Below, piece after piece: positions 40,861 to 50,363 of a DNA stretch of 64,000 nucleotides. The stretch is taken from NCBI RefSeq assembly GCF_000337775.1, contig NZ_AOLQ01000004.1:221035-285034 (forward strand). Direction: 5' to 3'. Made by a program: the position numbers and the translations under genes. Position 1 is the stretch's first letter, and each line of letters begins with the position of its first letter. Below the pieces are notes generated by a model. That model was given only the letters and a program-made list of their open reading frames with translations. It did no database searches and was not told where the DNA came from. Origin of the DNA: Haloarcula vallismortis ATCC 29715. GTDB taxonomy: Archaea; Halobacteriota; Halobacteria; Halobacteriales; Haloarculaceae.

Positions 40861-41859
40861 ATCCCAAAAGGCGACACTATCCAATTCGAAGGACTCTACG
40901 AACTCGAAAAAGCTGCAGAAGACCAAGTCCCAGACGTAGAACGCCACGACGTCTTCGGACACAACGAACAAACCGATGAGTGGCAAGAAGCACCGTACCG
41001 AGACTCACTCTGGACCGACGACGGCAGACTAACCGGTATCGTATCCAGCAACGAAGACTTCTACAACGTAATCCAGTACGAAGACATCCTAAAATCAGTC
41101 GGTTCAGCGCTCGAACAACGCCCTGAAGATATCGAACCGGAAGGCTGGATCAATCTCTCACCGACAGCCCACAAAATGAGCGCCCGGATCGGCTTGGACC
41201 AGACCGTTGAACCAACCCCGGGCGACGTCATCGAAACTGACCTACGGGTACGTTCAGGGCACAGCGGGATGCACGGAGTCAAGTACGAACCAGGGGCTGT
41301 GAGACAGGTCTGCAGCAACGGTATGATGGCTTTCGTTGCTGACCAGCAGTACGAGCAAACCCACGGAGAAGAGTTCCAGCCAGGGCTGGCGATGCACGCC
41401 GTCGACGCTGTAGTAGAAGGAACTGACCAAGTTGAACAGAGACTGGAGGAGGCACAGAAAAGGACTCTGCGGAACCAGGACGAAGCCCTGCTGATCCTGC
41501 AGGACCTTGGTATAGACCGGTACCTGGAAAACCCTACAGCTGACCTGGTTACAGCGGTTAACGAACAGGCCGAAGACGTCGAAGAACCGTCTCTGTACGA
41601 CACGTTCAACGCTGCAACCTACGCACTGACACACCTCGCAGAAGATGACATCCCACAGTACCAGCTGGATACAGGTTACGAACAAGCTGCAGAACTGTTA
41701 GAATATGGAGACGGAATACCCAGCGCCAGAATCCTCGGGGAAAACGCTGTCAGGCGGAGAGCTAACGAACTGATTGAGGATCCTGACGCGGAAGAGTACT
41801 GGGAAGGAGAGACTGAGGCTGTCCGTGACCTGATGGAAGAGTACGAGATCCAGGCTTGA
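40861..41859 (+). CDS. DUF932-like protein with an ATC start
   Basis: 332 residues. The core around residues 100-190 has SPTAHKMSARIGLD, GVKYEPGAVRQVCSNGMMAF and a helical tail, as in DUF932 proteins of phages and plasmids. ATC at 40861 lies six bases after CAGGTGA; the next canonical start is 105 codons later. The start region reads sensibly (PKGDTIQFEGLYELEKAAED). DUF932 proteins accompany mobile elements; their activity is unknown. First gene of a three-gene unit. Confidence 0.7.
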   Translation: MPKGDTIQFEGLYELEKAAEDQVPDVERHDVFGHNEQTDEWQEAPYRDSLWTDDGRLTGIVSSNEDFYNVIQYEDILKSVGSALEQRPEDIEPEGWINLSPTAHKMSARIGLDQTVEPTPGDVIETDLRVRSGHSGMHGVKYEPGAVRQVCSNGMMAFVADQQYEQTHGEEFQPGLAMHAVDAVVEGTDQVEQRLEEAQKRTLRNQDEALLILQDLGIDRYLENPTADLVTAVNEQAEDVEEPSLYDTFNAATYALTHLAEDDIPQYQLDTGYEQAAELLEYGDGIPSARILGENAVRRRANELIEDPDAEEYWEGETEAVRDLMEEYEIQA

Positions 41860-41876
41860 TCGAAGGGTGATACCTG

Positions 41877-42428
41877 ATTTCCGATGCAGAACTAAGTGAA
41901 GAGGATCTTTTCGAACTGCAAAACCTGAGAGACGCGGTTGAACAGCAGGCGCAGATGGAGCCGTACGTCATGAATCTTAGAAACCCGTGGGACGGCCAGA
42001 TGAAGTATGAGCTCGAGGATCCTGCACCGCACCAGGTTTTCTTTTACAACGAGGCGATTGAGGAACTGGCCGAGGAACTCGGATACGAACCGGAAGACAA
42101 CGAGTTGATTCCGGACGGAGGAAGCCGGACCAAGTACTACTGGAGCGGTCAAGACGGAATCCTCTACCACACCGAGAAAGGTGAAGACATAGTAGTCCCG
42201 TTCTTCAACACGGAAGAAGACGCAGGCGATTTCATCGAGAGACAGGCAGAACTTCACGGCAAAGACAGGTATGAGGGAATGGTTCTCAGGAAGACCGGTG
42301 ACAGAAAAGTAGCTGAGGCTAAAGACTTCATCTATAATGACTCTCAGCTCACCGATTTCATGACTGATGGAGGCTACGACAACAGCCTGCTAGACCTCGC
42401 TGAATCCGCCGGCGAACTCGAATGGTGA
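41877..42428 (+). CDS. Hypothetical protein with an ATT start
   Basis: 183 residues. The frame opens at TGA 41868-41870; ATT at 41877 stands six bases after GGGTGA, and the next ATG is 26 codons later. The N-terminal SDAELSEEDLFELQNLRDAV is plainly coding. A mixed alpha/beta protein without known motif. The only other candidate start is CTG 41874. Confidence 0.62.
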   Translation: MSDAELSEEDLFELQNLRDAVEQQAQMEPYVMNLRNPWDGQMKYELEDPAPHQVFFYNEAIEELAEELGYEPEDNELIPDGGSRTKYYWSGQDGILYHTEKGEDIVVPFFNTEEDAGDFIERQAELHGKDRYEGMVLRKTGDRKVAEAKDFIYNDSQLTDFMTDGGYDNSLLDLAESAGELEW

Positions 42429-42435
42429 ACCCTGA

Positions 42436-43695
42436 ATCACGGAAGAATCGGTAGATGAGTTCGGCAGGACACTGGAAGAACAGCTGGTCGACGACATCAT
42501 CTGGAACCACTGGATCGACCGAGACAAGCACCGGATCCACGAGGAGTATGTCTCCGACGACCTCTACCAGGACGGAGACGAGGACCTGCCGTTCGGCTTC
42601 CACGTCACCTATGACGACGGCCCAGAGTTCGCTGTAGAAGAACCGTACAGAGCGCCGTGGCACAAAGACAAGGCCATAGAATTACTGGAAGAAGACGGCT
42701 ACGAAGCCCTTGTTGAATGGGTTTCTCAACCAGTAGAGCAACCTGAGACAGTACCGGACGGCGGAGTCCCTGAATCAGTCGAGTTCCACGGCACGGAATA
42801 CAATTTCCTCGGAAAAGACGCCGAGCAAGGATACTTCCACTTCTACACGTACACTCCTGAGCAGGCTGAGTTTGTTCTTGCGAGCAAAGATGAAGAAGGC
42901 GAGGTACGGGCAGATGACCGGTTACGGGCGTTTCACGGTGATCCCAAGGCCAGGGTTCAGGAGTACCTGTACCAGCATCCTTGGGAGACAAGTGTAGGTA
43001 AAGGTGAAATCAAGGATCACAGTTACCGCAGTCTCTCTGATCCAGGGTTTCGACATGATTTGAATGAAGGACTCGGAGGATCGCTTCTCTTGGATGACTC
43101 GGAGTATGTCATACCGTTTCGAGCACCGTTCAACACTGCTGCAGATATACTCGATCAAGCTGTAGACGATACCAGTGATGTCTTTGTGGATTACCGGCCG
43201 CAGTACCTGGAACTGGCACCGGAAAACTCACTGGAGAAATACCAGTTAACACCCGGGCTGAGAGGCAGCAACGAAATCACCGGCACCAAGATAATCGACG
43301 AAATCAGTATCCTTGACAGAGGCAGCGAAGAAGTCTACGACACATTCCACGTCGACGAACTCGCACAAGACCACTTCATCAAACAGCTTTCTACTGTAGA
43401 CGGTGTCGACACCGAGCTTGCCCGGCTGCTGATAACCGACGACGGTGAAGGCTACAGGAACCTGAGAACGGTTTCGTGGGCGACAACCAGCGACGTGGAA
43501 AATCTGGAGAACAAGTACGACTTGGACTGCCACGAACTCTTCAAAAACCTTGGAGACGCCGGTGTTTACCGGAACGAGAACAGCCCGGAATCCGGAGCAC
43601 TGCATCTGCCCGAGCACAAGCAAGAAGAACTAGAGGAAGAAGAGGAAAATGGAGAAGAGGATGATTCAGAGCAGGTCGGACTCTCAGATTTCTAA
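42436..43695 (+). CDS. Large hypothetical protein with an ATC start
   Basis: 419 residues. Immediately after TGA the codon is ATC, seven bases after GGTGA of the previous gene's end. No ATG, GTG or TTG occurs in frame for 208 codons, yet the whole stretch reads as protein (TEESVDEFGRTLEEQLVDD, PETVPDGGVPESVEFHG). The C-terminus is highly acidic. A segment near residue 310 (QLSTVDGVDTELARLLI) recalls a helix-hairpin-helix. Function unknown. Confidence 0.68.
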   Translation: MTEESVDEFGRTLEEQLVDDIIWNHWIDRDKHRIHEEYVSDDLYQDGDEDLPFGFHVTYDDGPEFAVEEPYRAPWHKDKAIELLEEDGYEALVEWVSQPVEQPETVPDGGVPESVEFHGTEYNFLGKDAEQGYFHFYTYTPEQAEFVLASKDEEGEVRADDRLRAFHGDPKARVQEYLYQHPWETSVGKGEIKDHSYRSLSDPGFRHDLNEGLGGSLLLDDSEYVIPFRAPFNTAADILDQAVDDTSDVFVDYRPQYLELAPENSLEKYQLTPGLRGSNEITGTKIIDEISILDRGSEEVYDTFHVDELAQDHFIKQLSTVDGVDTELARLLITDDGEGYRNLRTVSWATTSDVENLENKYDLDCHELFKNLGDAGVYRNENSPESGALHLPEHKQEELEEEEENGEEDDSEQVGLSDF

Positions 43696-43856
43696 TCTCC
43701 CAAGTGGCTGTGGAGGATGCCGTCGACAGCTGGCTGTGAAAGCGACGAAAACACCTTGACTTCGTCCTGACTGGAAACCAAGACAACACAGTCGCTACCT
43801 GAACCAGTAACTTGCTCCAGTTGAGCAACCAGCTCTCGTATCTTCTCTTCATTCAT
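43692..43856 (-). CDS. Small protein of 54 residues
   Basis: MNEEKIRELVAQLEQVTGSG onward, a helix then strands (DCVVLVSSQDEVKVF). ATG is ten bases after GGTGA, which contains the stop of the zinc-finger gene upstream. End converges on the large plus-strand gene. No family recognised. Confidence 0.5.
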   Translation of the reverse strand: MNEEKIRELVAQLEQVTGSGSDCVVLVSSQDEVKVFSSLSQPAVDGILHSHLGD

Positions 43857-43866
43857 ACAGTGTTAT

Positions 43867-44016
43867 TCACCGTGCTGATACCGATCCGTAGACTGTTTTC
43901 CTGTGGCAGTGCTTGTTGTTGCATCGAAAGAGCTTGGCGTGGTGCCCGTTCTCTGTCGCGTCTTCGGCTTTTCCGACGTACTCGAGATCGTGGCCGCAGT
44001 TCGGACATTCTGGCAC
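43867..44016 (-). CDS. Small zinc-finger protein
   Basis: 49 residues with CPNCGHDL at residue 4 and CNNKHCHRK near 33 coordinating one zinc. GTG start nine bases after GGTGA; it overlaps the stop of the membrane-protein gene. A basic C-terminus may contact nucleic acid. Confidence 0.6.
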   Translation of the reverse strand: MPECPNCGHDLEYVGKAEDATENGHHAKLFRCNNKHCHRKTVYGSVSAR

Positions 44017-44183
44017 TACCCCTCTTCACCCTCAACTTCAGGCATAAACACCGCAGCCAGCTTGAACGTAGCTCTCCCGAGGTCCACCAGTATTCTCCAA
44101 GATATAACGGCTGGCAGGATAACCCAGGAAAACAAGGCGATTGTGGCGTAGAAGACTTGCAAATCTAACTCTTCATCATCCAT
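44016..44183 (-). CDS. Small membrane protein
   Basis: 55 residues with one clear transmembrane helix (VFYATIALFSWVILPAVIS) after a short acidic N-terminus, then a basic segment and an acidic tail. Coupled to genes on both sides. Topology is probably N-out by the positive-inside rule. Confidence 0.58.
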   Translation of the reverse strand: MDDEELDLQVFYATIALFSWVILPAVISWRILVDLGRATFKLAAVFMPEVEGEEG

Positions 44184-44489
44184 TTAATCATCACTACGGT
44201 TCTCGAGTTTTTCGTGGATTTCAACCTGCTTCTCCAGTAACTCCTTCACCCAGGACACATCTTCTCCCTTCACTACTGGCTGAGGACCGGAAGCCAGCTG
44301 TACAAAGCAGATAATGAACGACTCATTTTTGTCCTCGAACTCGCCGTCTTCCTGCTTCTCAACCAGTTCTTCTACTTTCTCCAGGTCATCTTCAGGCCTT
44401 TCAGTCGGCTTTATCTGCGGTCTATCGCCGTACTCCTTGAACCACTCAAAACGGCTCTCATGCCCTGGAACAGGGTAATCCGGATTCAG
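44184..44489 (-). CDS. Hypothetical protein with a CTG start
   Basis: 101 residues. The frame opens after TAA, which ends the previous small frame, and CTG follows at once, seven bases after GAGGTGA. The first canonical start is about 60 codons later inside an evident strand/helix (FIICFVQLASGPQPVV). Ends one base before the ATG of the membrane-protein gene. Helical and acidic; family unknown. Confidence 0.58.
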   Translation of the reverse strand: MNPDYPVPGHESRFEWFKEYGDRPQIKPTERPEDDLEKVEELVEKQEDGEFEDKNESFIICFVQLASGPQPVVKGEDVSWVKELLEKQVEIHEKLENRSDD

Positions 44490-44582
44490 TTATTGTTCAC
44501 CTCTACTATCTTTTCTCGGGAATTTTCGGCCTTTATTGCCAAGCTGCTGCTTCAAATCCGAGAGCGTAACATTATCTTCCAA
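44490..44582 (-). CDS. Possible 30-residue gene
   Basis: TTG start seven bases after GAGGTG; product MEDNVTLSDLKQQLGNKGRK onward. It shares the TATA region 44623-44632 with the divergent ATPase gene. Support is only the ribosome site and the coupled downstream gene. Confidence 0.35.
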   Translation of the reverse strand: MEDNVTLSDLKQQLGNKGRKFPRKDSRGEQ

Positions 44583-44622
44583 AAAACGGCACCTCAGCCT
44601 ATCATAGAAGTGTGAAAAGCTG

Positions 44623-44632
44623 TTTTAAATAA
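44623..44632. promoter_or_regulatory. Bidirectional TATA box
   Basis: TTTTAAATAA lies 20 bases before the ATPase GTG on the plus strand, so that message is probably leaderless. Read on the other strand it can serve the small minus-strand operon. Confidence 0.45.
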
Positions 44633-44651
44633 CTGATCCACAACCGGTTCC

Positions 44652-46058
44652 GTGGCAAACACCCAGAAACTCCTCCGACTCATCAAAGAAAACAACCTCC
44701 AGCACCACCCTCAGATACAGAAACTCCTAGAAGCAGGTATAGCCACAGACAACGACCAGAAACAGAAAACAATCCGGAAGCTCATCGAACTCCACGCAGC
44801 AAAACAGCTCAAAAAACCGTTCACCGAAACCACTCCCGACACCTCACTCCTCGACAAACCAATCATACTCGGAAAAACCAGAAACCACTGTCAGACCTAC
44901 GCAATCCCCGAAGAAAGCCTGACACGGCACATCCTAACCAACGGAGCCACCGGAACCGGGAAAACCACTCTCCACCTCAACATCCTCAACCAGCTCACCA
45001 CCCCTTACTGGATATTCGACCGGAAACAAGACTACCGCCACCTCACACAGCAACAAGACAACCTGCTCGTCCTGCCTTGGCACAGAGTCCGGTTCAACCC
45101 GCTGCAGCCACCGCAAGGAGTCGGACCAGCACAGTGGGCAATGAGCATCTCAGAAATCCTCAGCCACAGCACCGACCTTCTCTCCGGAAGCCGGAACTAC
45201 GTCCTCACACATATCATCGAACTCTACAAACAATACAACCTGTTCGATGAACACAGCTCGCCGTACCCGACCCTGCTGGACTTGGAAGAACTGATTCAAT
45301 CCGACAAGGTCAACTACGTCAGGAAGACCTCGAACTACCGGGACACGGTGCTCAGCCGGTTAGAACCGATGACCGAGGTAACGAGACCAGTCTTCAACTG
45401 CAGCAGGCACTACCCCTACGAAAACCTGATTCAGCGAAATATGGTCTTCGAGTTCGAAGGCTTGGACCGGGATATCCAGAACTTCATCCAAGAATCAATC
45501 TTCGCATACCTGTACCACTACCTGTCCCAAAACGGTTTCCGAGGTAAAGGACTGCACTTGGTCCTGGTGTGGGACGAGGCGAAGAAAGCGTTCAGCTACA
45601 AGAAAGAACAGTCAGATGCAGCTGGGATTCCGGAGATGGACGACCTGACCGCGAAGGCTCGAGAGTTCGGCTTGTCTTTGATGGTGTCGGATCAGGAGTC
45701 AACGAAATTGACGGAGTCGATAAAGGCGAACACGGAGACAAAGGTGTTGCTGCGGCCGAGCGACTACAACCAGTTATCGTCGATGGCGGATTCAATGGGC
45801 TTGGACGAGCTGCAGAGAAGTTACGCGTTCAACCTTGATGTCGGACAGGCTATCGTGAAGCACGCAGGATGCAGGCCGGTACCGGTGGATACCAGGGATT
45901 TCGACTTGGATAAGAACGTTTCTGACGAGGATTTACGGAGGTCTCAGGAGGAGCAGTGGGAGAGCCTTGATTACAGTTTGAGGGATAGAGATCCGTTGGA
46001 GAAAGGTTCTTCAAGTGGTTCTGAAGGCGTTGACCTATCCGACTACCTTAAGAAATAG
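44652..46058 (+). CDS. TraD/VirB4-like ATPase
   Basis: 468 residues. Walker A GATGTGKTT is at residues 98-106 and the Walker B strand VLVWDEAKKAF near 305; SDQESTKLTESI near 355 is in the sensor region. The layout is that of the HerA/FtsK-related DNA pumps of conjugative and archaeal plasmids. The N-terminal 80 residues are basic and helical. It converges on the HerA operon. Role in DNA transfer or segregation is inferred from the family. Confidence 0.8.
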   Translation: MANTQKLLRLIKENNLQHHPQIQKLLEAGIATDNDQKQKTIRKLIELHAAKQLKKPFTETTPDTSLLDKPIILGKTRNHCQTYAIPEESLTRHILTNGATGTGKTTLHLNILNQLTTPYWIFDRKQDYRHLTQQQDNLLVLPWHRVRFNPLQPPQGVGPAQWAMSISEILSHSTDLLSGSRNYVLTHIIELYKQYNLFDEHSSPYPTLLDLEELIQSDKVNYVRKTSNYRDTVLSRLEPMTEVTRPVFNCSRHYPYENLIQRNMVFEFEGLDRDIQNFIQESIFAYLYHYLSQNGFRGKGLHLVLVWDEAKKAFSYKKEQSDAAGIPEMDDLTAKAREFGLSLMVSDQESTKLTESIKANTETKVLLRPSDYNQLSSMADSMGLDELQRSYAFNLDVGQAIVKHAGCRPVPVDTRDFDLDKNVSDEDLRRSQEEQWESLDYSLRDRDPLEKGSSSGSEGVDLSDYLKK

Positions 46059-46062
46059 AATG

Positions 46063-48117
46063 TCAGCGTGGCGAGTAGACCTGGCTCTCATTCCCGTGCC
46101 TCTCCACCATTTCTTCTTTCAACACCTCTTTCTCCAGAAGCTGATCCAAAAGCCGCGTGGTCTTACTCGATCCGAACGGCGCATCATCCGGCCTGTAACA
46201 CTTCGACTTCGACGGCCTCTCATCATTCCGCTCAATGTACTCTCTGATATACTGCAGCAGCGTTTCCTCGTCCTCGGTCAGCTTCGGTTCATCGGACTCT
46301 TCGGCAGAACTCTTTGACTGGGCTACGGTATCGCCACCAGACCCACCGACTTCAGGAAGGTCGCTATCAAACCGTTGCCCGATACTCTTCAGCTCGTCTT
46401 CGGTGGGGGCGGTCGGCTTTGTAAGTGCCTCCCGGACATCCACTAGCAGCTTCGGGAAGTCCCGTGCGTGAATGATCGCATGACCTGTCTCCAGTTCATT
46501 GATCTTCTCTTTGTCATCAAGGAACTTCTCAGCGTAGTCGAAGTACTCACCGTGCATGAAGACCGAGACTGTGTTTTCACGGACGTGCTTGTGGTTCCGG
46601 GAGAAATCCATCGGGCTTTGAGAGACGATCACGACGTGAACCCCGAACTTCCGGGCTTCCCTCACTAACTCTTGGATTGCATCCGCTGCCTCACCCTTCG
46701 TGAAGTTGTGCGCCTCCTCCAGGAAGACGAACAGCGGTGTGTCACGCCGGTCGACCTCCGCCAAGGCCGAGAAAACTTCATCGACGAAACTCTGCTTCTC
46801 ACCGCTGTCTAACCCTTTCAATGTGACCGCGTTCACGCCGGAGAACAAGTCGTGGACGTCGTCAGGCCTGTCCAGCAACCGGTCATCCCCTATCCAGTAC
46901 TGATCCACAGCCAAGCCTGTACCATCTTCGTGGTCAGGATTCGGCAGTGACAAACCGACTTCCTCCCGGTCGGAAGGAGAGATCGAGACCACGTCGTAGC
47001 CCAGTGACGCGACATTCTCCAGGAAAACCTTCTTGAGATAAGACTTACCACTCCCAGTCTCTCCCGTGATGTAGTAGTGCGGAAGCTCTGCCGGGTCAAA
47101 CCCGACAACCTGGTTCGTGCCGAGTACAGTACCCAGCATAGGGCCGTCGTTCGGTACTTCGTCGGCTTGAGCCACTTTCTCTGCCTTCAAGTCCTGGAGG
47201 ACTGAGTTCACTGCCCGTGACGGCGTGGCCTTCGACCTTTCCACAGTGGATTCGTTGACCTCTACGTCGTTGAGAGCGGTCGCCATGTACTGTTCTGCCG
47301 ACGCCCTGCGGACCTGCTTCAAGGAGTCGGCCATGTCCTCTCCGGCCTGTTCCAGTAACTGGTTGAAACCTTCCGGATTCAGTAACCCGGTATGCTCTAA
47401 CCGGTTGAAGACCCGGGGTTCCTCGAGTTCTTCGACGTGCAGCTTGAACTTCGGTCCCTGCAACACCTGCTTCACCTTCCTGCGGTGCAGGTCAAACGCT
47501 TCATCGACGTGCCGCTGAATAGCTTCTCCGACTCTGTCACCGGTCACTACTTCTGGGTCTGTGGAGAAAGTGAACAGGTACGCCAGGGAGACACCGTTTG
47601 CTTGCCACTGATCGACGGCCTGCTTCTTCTCCCTGATTACTTCGAGGATCTGGTCGAGCCGTTTCTGCACCTGCTGCACCTCCTGATTCACGCCTTCGTA
47701 CCGGTTCTCCATCTGCTCCTGGAGGCTGTCAACGCCGTGTTCTACGGAGACAGCCAAGGTTTCACGTTTCTCCCGCAGCTGTTTCACCCGTTCCCGGAGC
47801 TGATTCGCCTCCTGGACAAGTTCTCCGGCCTCTTCTTTTTCGTCGAGGATCTCCTGGGAGACGGTGTCGCAGTAGTCGACGGTCAGGGAGAAGCTGGAGA
47901 AGGTCTCGGCCAGGTAGTCGTTCATACCGGTCAGGTTCCGGTCCCACATCTCCTGGCCTTGAGAATCCTGTTTCACCAGTCGGTAGGATTTGGAGGCCCG
48001 GACGAGGTACAATTCAGTGTCCAGCTCTGTGATTTCTACTGTGGATTGTCCGTCGCTGTCCCAGAAGAAGTCGGTGCAGGGTTCGAGATTGGTGCTGCCG
48101 ATGTGAACAAGATCCAT
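46063..48117 (-). CDS. HerA-type ATPase with N-terminal coiled coil
   Basis: 684 residues. A coiled coil at about 90-175, then an ATPase domain with Walker A TGETGSGKS (351-359), Walker B TPLFVFLEEAHNF near 455, and VSQSPMDFSRN as sensor. The C-terminal 60 residues look like a winged helix (RPDDAPFGSSKTTRLLDQLL). HerA proteins form hexameric DNA translocases. It is the last and largest gene of a six-gene minus-strand operon that starts with a transglutaminase-like gene. Confidence 0.85.
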   Translation of the reverse strand: MDLVHIGSTNLEPCTDFFWDSDGQSTVEITELDTELYLVRASKSYRLVKQDSQGQEMWDRNLTGMNDYLAETFSSFSLTVDYCDTVSQEILDEKEEAGELVQEANQLRERVKQLREKRETLAVSVEHGVDSLQEQMENRYEGVNQEVQQVQKRLDQILEVIREKKQAVDQWQANGVSLAYLFTFSTDPEVVTGDRVGEAIQRHVDEAFDLHRRKVKQVLQGPKFKLHVEELEEPRVFNRLEHTGLLNPEGFNQLLEQAGEDMADSLKQVRRASAEQYMATALNDVEVNESTVERSKATPSRAVNSVLQDLKAEKVAQADEVPNDGPMLGTVLGTNQVVGFDPAELPHYYITGETGSGKSYLKKVFLENVASLGYDVVSISPSDREEVGLSLPNPDHEDGTGLAVDQYWIGDDRLLDRPDDVHDLFSGVNAVTLKGLDSGEKQSFVDEVFSALAEVDRRDTPLFVFLEEAHNFTKGEAADAIQELVREARKFGVHVVIVSQSPMDFSRNHKHVRENTVSVFMHGEYFDYAEKFLDDKEKINELETGHAIIHARDFPKLLVDVREALTKPTAPTEDELKSIGQRFDSDLPEVGGSGGDTVAQSKSSAEESDEPKLTEDEETLLQYIREYIERNDERPSKSKCYRPDDAPFGSSKTTRLLDQLLEKEVLKEEMVERHGNESQVYSPR

Positions 48118-48129
48118 GATCCTTGTTTT

Positions 48130-48507
48130 TTAGAACCGGTCAGGGCTGTACGGGCAGTCCGGGAGGACTCCTTTTCCACCTCTCCAGGTATGGAAATCTC
48201 CCCCCATCAGGTTCCAGCCTTCTATCGGGCCGCTGCACACCGGTTTCTGCTTCCCGTCCTCTGGGTCCGGACGCATCGACAAGGCGCACATGTAGACCGT
48301 GTCCAGTGGTTCGTCCGGGTCGTCGCACGGGCATTTGATCAGTGCCTCGTTGTTTCCCAGGGTTATCTGGCCGCGTTTGATGACTTCTTCAGCTGCCTCC
48401 TTCTTCGTCATGTTGGAGAGATCGACGTCGGTACCGCTGTCGCTGTTGTTGTCGTCGTTGCTGTTCACCAGGTCGCTGAGGTCGAGGTCTGGTTCGTCAA
48501 GTCCCAT
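48130..48507 (-). CDS. Hypothetical cysteine-containing protein
   Basis: 125 residues. An acidic, disordered N-terminus (DLDLSDLVNSNDDNNSDS) precedes a cysteine-rich part with IKCPCDDPD, YMCALSM, PVCSGP and PDCPYSP. These may bind zinc or form disulfides. It sits between the HerA gene and the zinc/coiled-coil gene. Function unknown. Confidence 0.6.
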   Translation of the reverse strand: MGLDEPDLDLSDLVNSNDDNNSDSGTDVDLSNMTKKEAAEEVIKRGQITLGNNEALIKCPCDDPDEPLDTVYMCALSMRPDPEDGKQKPVCSGPIEGWNLMGGDFHTWRGGKGVLPDCPYSPDRF

Positions 48508-48513
48508 TGTCTC

Positions 48514-49311
48514 TTAGTTATCGAACTGGTCTTTCAACCAGTCAGGCCGCTCATCACCGCTGTTGTTCCTGTTGCTGTACTCTTTGCCTTCGGTGAACGC
48601 GCCGCTGCCCTCGAAACCTGTACCGTCCGTTAAGCCGCCGCCGTCTCTGAAGCTGGCTCCGTCGCTGTCATTTCCAGCACTGCTCTGGTCTTGATCGGCT
48701 CTGTCCAGTAGCTGGATGACCGTGTTCCAGTCCTTCCTGATCTGCTCCCTCTGCTGCCGGACCTCCTTCAACTCCAGTTCCTTCCGCTGCTTCTCCTCCT
48801 TCAAACGCTTGTCCAGCTTCTCCATTTCTTCACTGTGCTCCTGCTGCCGTTCCTCCATTCCGCGTTCAAAACTGAGGTCTTCTTCGACGTCTTCGAGGCA
48901 GTCTTCGCAGTACGAGTTGTCCTTCAGCCCGTGGCCGGAGGCGTGTTCCGGGCAGAAAACCTTGTTACAGCCCTCGCATTTGGACTGGTTCCGGTGGCAC
49001 GTCAGTTGGTTGCAGATCGTACATTCTCCGGCGAGGGTGTTCGGTTCGTCTTCTTCAGCGAGGACGTGGCCGCAACTCGGGCACTCAGGTCGGTGCTTCA
49101 CCGTGATGGAGAGCTGGTCGCCGTCGTCGAGGACGAAGTTGTGTGTCTCGTTTTTTAGGACTCCTTCGTCGGGTTGGAAGGGTTGGATGACGGCGGCTTC
49201 CCGTGCCTCCATTTCGATGCCGTCGACGCCTTCCGAGTCGGTGAACCCGTCAGGCTGTCCTTCTAAGTCCAGGTCGAACTCTTCAGCCAGTTCTTGGATG
49301 GTGTCCCTCAC
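48514..49311 (-). CDS. Zinc-finger and coiled-coil protein
   Basis: 265 residues. Three cysteine clusters between about 75 and 140 (CPSCGHVL, CTICNQLTCH, CEGCNKVFCPEHASGHG) look like a cross-brace RING/B-box-type zinc region. A long coiled coil follows (residues 150-205, LDKRLKEEKQRKELELKEVR) and a Gly/Ser-rich tail. GTG start overlapping the previous stop. B-box/RING-like folds on an archaeal element are unusual. Confidence 0.62.
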   Translation of the reverse strand: MRDTIQELAEEFDLDLEGQPDGFTDSEGVDGIEMEAREAAVIQPFQPDEGVLKNETHNFVLDDGDQLSITVKHRPECPSCGHVLAEEDEPNTLAGECTICNQLTCHRNQSKCEGCNKVFCPEHASGHGLKDNSYCEDCLEDVEEDLSFERGMEERQQEHSEEMEKLDKRLKEEKQRKELELKEVRQQREQIRKDWNTVIQLLDRADQDQSSAGNDSDGASFRDGGGLTDGTGFEGSGAFTEGKEYSNRNNSGDERPDWLKDQFDN

Positions 49312-50039
49312 AGGTCTCCACCTCCGACGTCGCCGCCAAGACCACCATCACCGCCGCCAGATCCAGAACCACCGCTTCCACCACTACCGCCGTCGCCGCC
49401 TCCGTTTCCGCCGGTGCTGTAGCCACTGGGTCCGGTAGGCCCCAAGTCTCCTGCATCTGCCGTGGAGACACTGCCGTCGAAACTTGCGGCGTCGGAAGCA
49501 GCTTCAGCAGCACTCGTCGAACCACCAGAGGCTTCACCGCCGTCACCACCGGCTTCGCTTCCTGTGCTGGATACGTTGCCGTCGGCGTCGACGTCTAACC
49601 CGTGAGCTTCGACTGCGTCACTGATCTTCGCCCACCCCGGATTCTGGTCAGCTACCTTGACCACTGCCTCTGTTTCTCCGCTTGCGTCCACCAAGCCGGG
49701 ATCATCTAGGATGTCCCCGAGGATGTACGGGTTGTCCGAGGCCCGGTCAGCGATCTTCGACGGGCTTTGACCGCTGTACGTGTCGTACCGGGAGTTCTCC
49801 AAGGCTTCACTCCCGCTGCGACTCAGCTTTTCCTCCTTGTCTTTGAACCGGTACTCGTCTTTCTTGTCGTCCGGCAAGTCCTCGTAGTCGACTACTGAAG
49901 CACTGCCGTCCCTGATTAACAGGTACTTGTGCCGTACGTTTCGTACCAGGGTGACACCTTTACTGAAGATTTCTTTAACGGCGTCTATGGCGTCAGGTAT
50001 CCAGCCGTCATCCAGTTCACGTGGGTGAGGTCCAGTCAT
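49308..50039 (-). CDS. Hypothetical protein with a glycine-rich tail
   Basis: 243 residues. The N-terminal 110 residues are a basic/acidic domain (IDAVKEIFSKGVTLVRNVRH). A second helical stretch has GWAKISDAVEAHGLDV. The last 45 residues are almost only Gly, Ser and Asp, a flexible or phase-separating tail. No enzyme motif. Starts MTGPHPRELDD. Confidence 0.6.
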   Translation of the reverse strand: MTGPHPRELDDGWIPDAIDAVKEIFSKGVTLVRNVRHKYLLIRDGSASVVDYEDLPDDKKDEYRFKDKEEKLSRSGSEALENSRYDTYSGQSPSKIADRASDNPYILGDILDDPGLVDASGETEAVVKVADQNPGWAKISDAVEAHGLDVDADGNVSSTGSEAGGDGGEASGGSTSAAEAASDAASFDGSVSTADAGDLGPTGPSGYSTGGNGGGDGGSGGSGGSGSGGGDGGLGGDVGGGDL

Positions 50040-50051
50040 TATCCTGTTTTC

Positions 50052-50351
50052 TCAGATCCTTTCTCTCAAGTCCTGGATGCGCCTCATCGTTTCATCGTGT
50101 TTTTGACGCTCTTTCTCGACTGTTTCCTCATCGACATGACCTGAAGCCACCAGTTTGTCCTCTACATCCCGGATTTTCTGCATCGTGGAGCTGGTGGATG
50201 TCCTCGTGGAGGTTTTGGAACTTGAGGAGTTGGATTGACTCCAATCAGTGGTTGTACTTGTTTGTTGAGTTGTGTTGCTGAACGTGGTTTCCTGCTGGGA
50301 GCTTTGCTGCTCCAGTTCATCCAGCAGTTTTGTGACTTCTTCTCGGGTCAT
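50052..50351 (-). CDS. Hypothetical protein with a Ser/Thr/Gln linker
   Basis: 99 residues: a short N-terminal helix, about 45 residues rich in Ser, Thr and Gln, and a C-terminal helix (VEKERQKHDETMRRIQDLRE). Low complexity makes homology hard to judge. Operon context supports a gene. Confidence 0.5.
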   Translation of the reverse strand: MTREEVTKLLDELEQQSSQQETTFSNTTQQTSTTTDWSQSNSSSSKTSTRTSTSSTMQKIRDVEDKLVASGHVDEETVEKERQKHDETMRRIQDLRERI

Positions 50352-50363
50352 GGATTTGCGTTG

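Noticed and set aside
47437..48633. 398-codon plus-strand frame opposite the HerA gene
   Set aside because: Antisense shadow of coiled-coil coding sequence, hydrophobic and His-rich without pattern.
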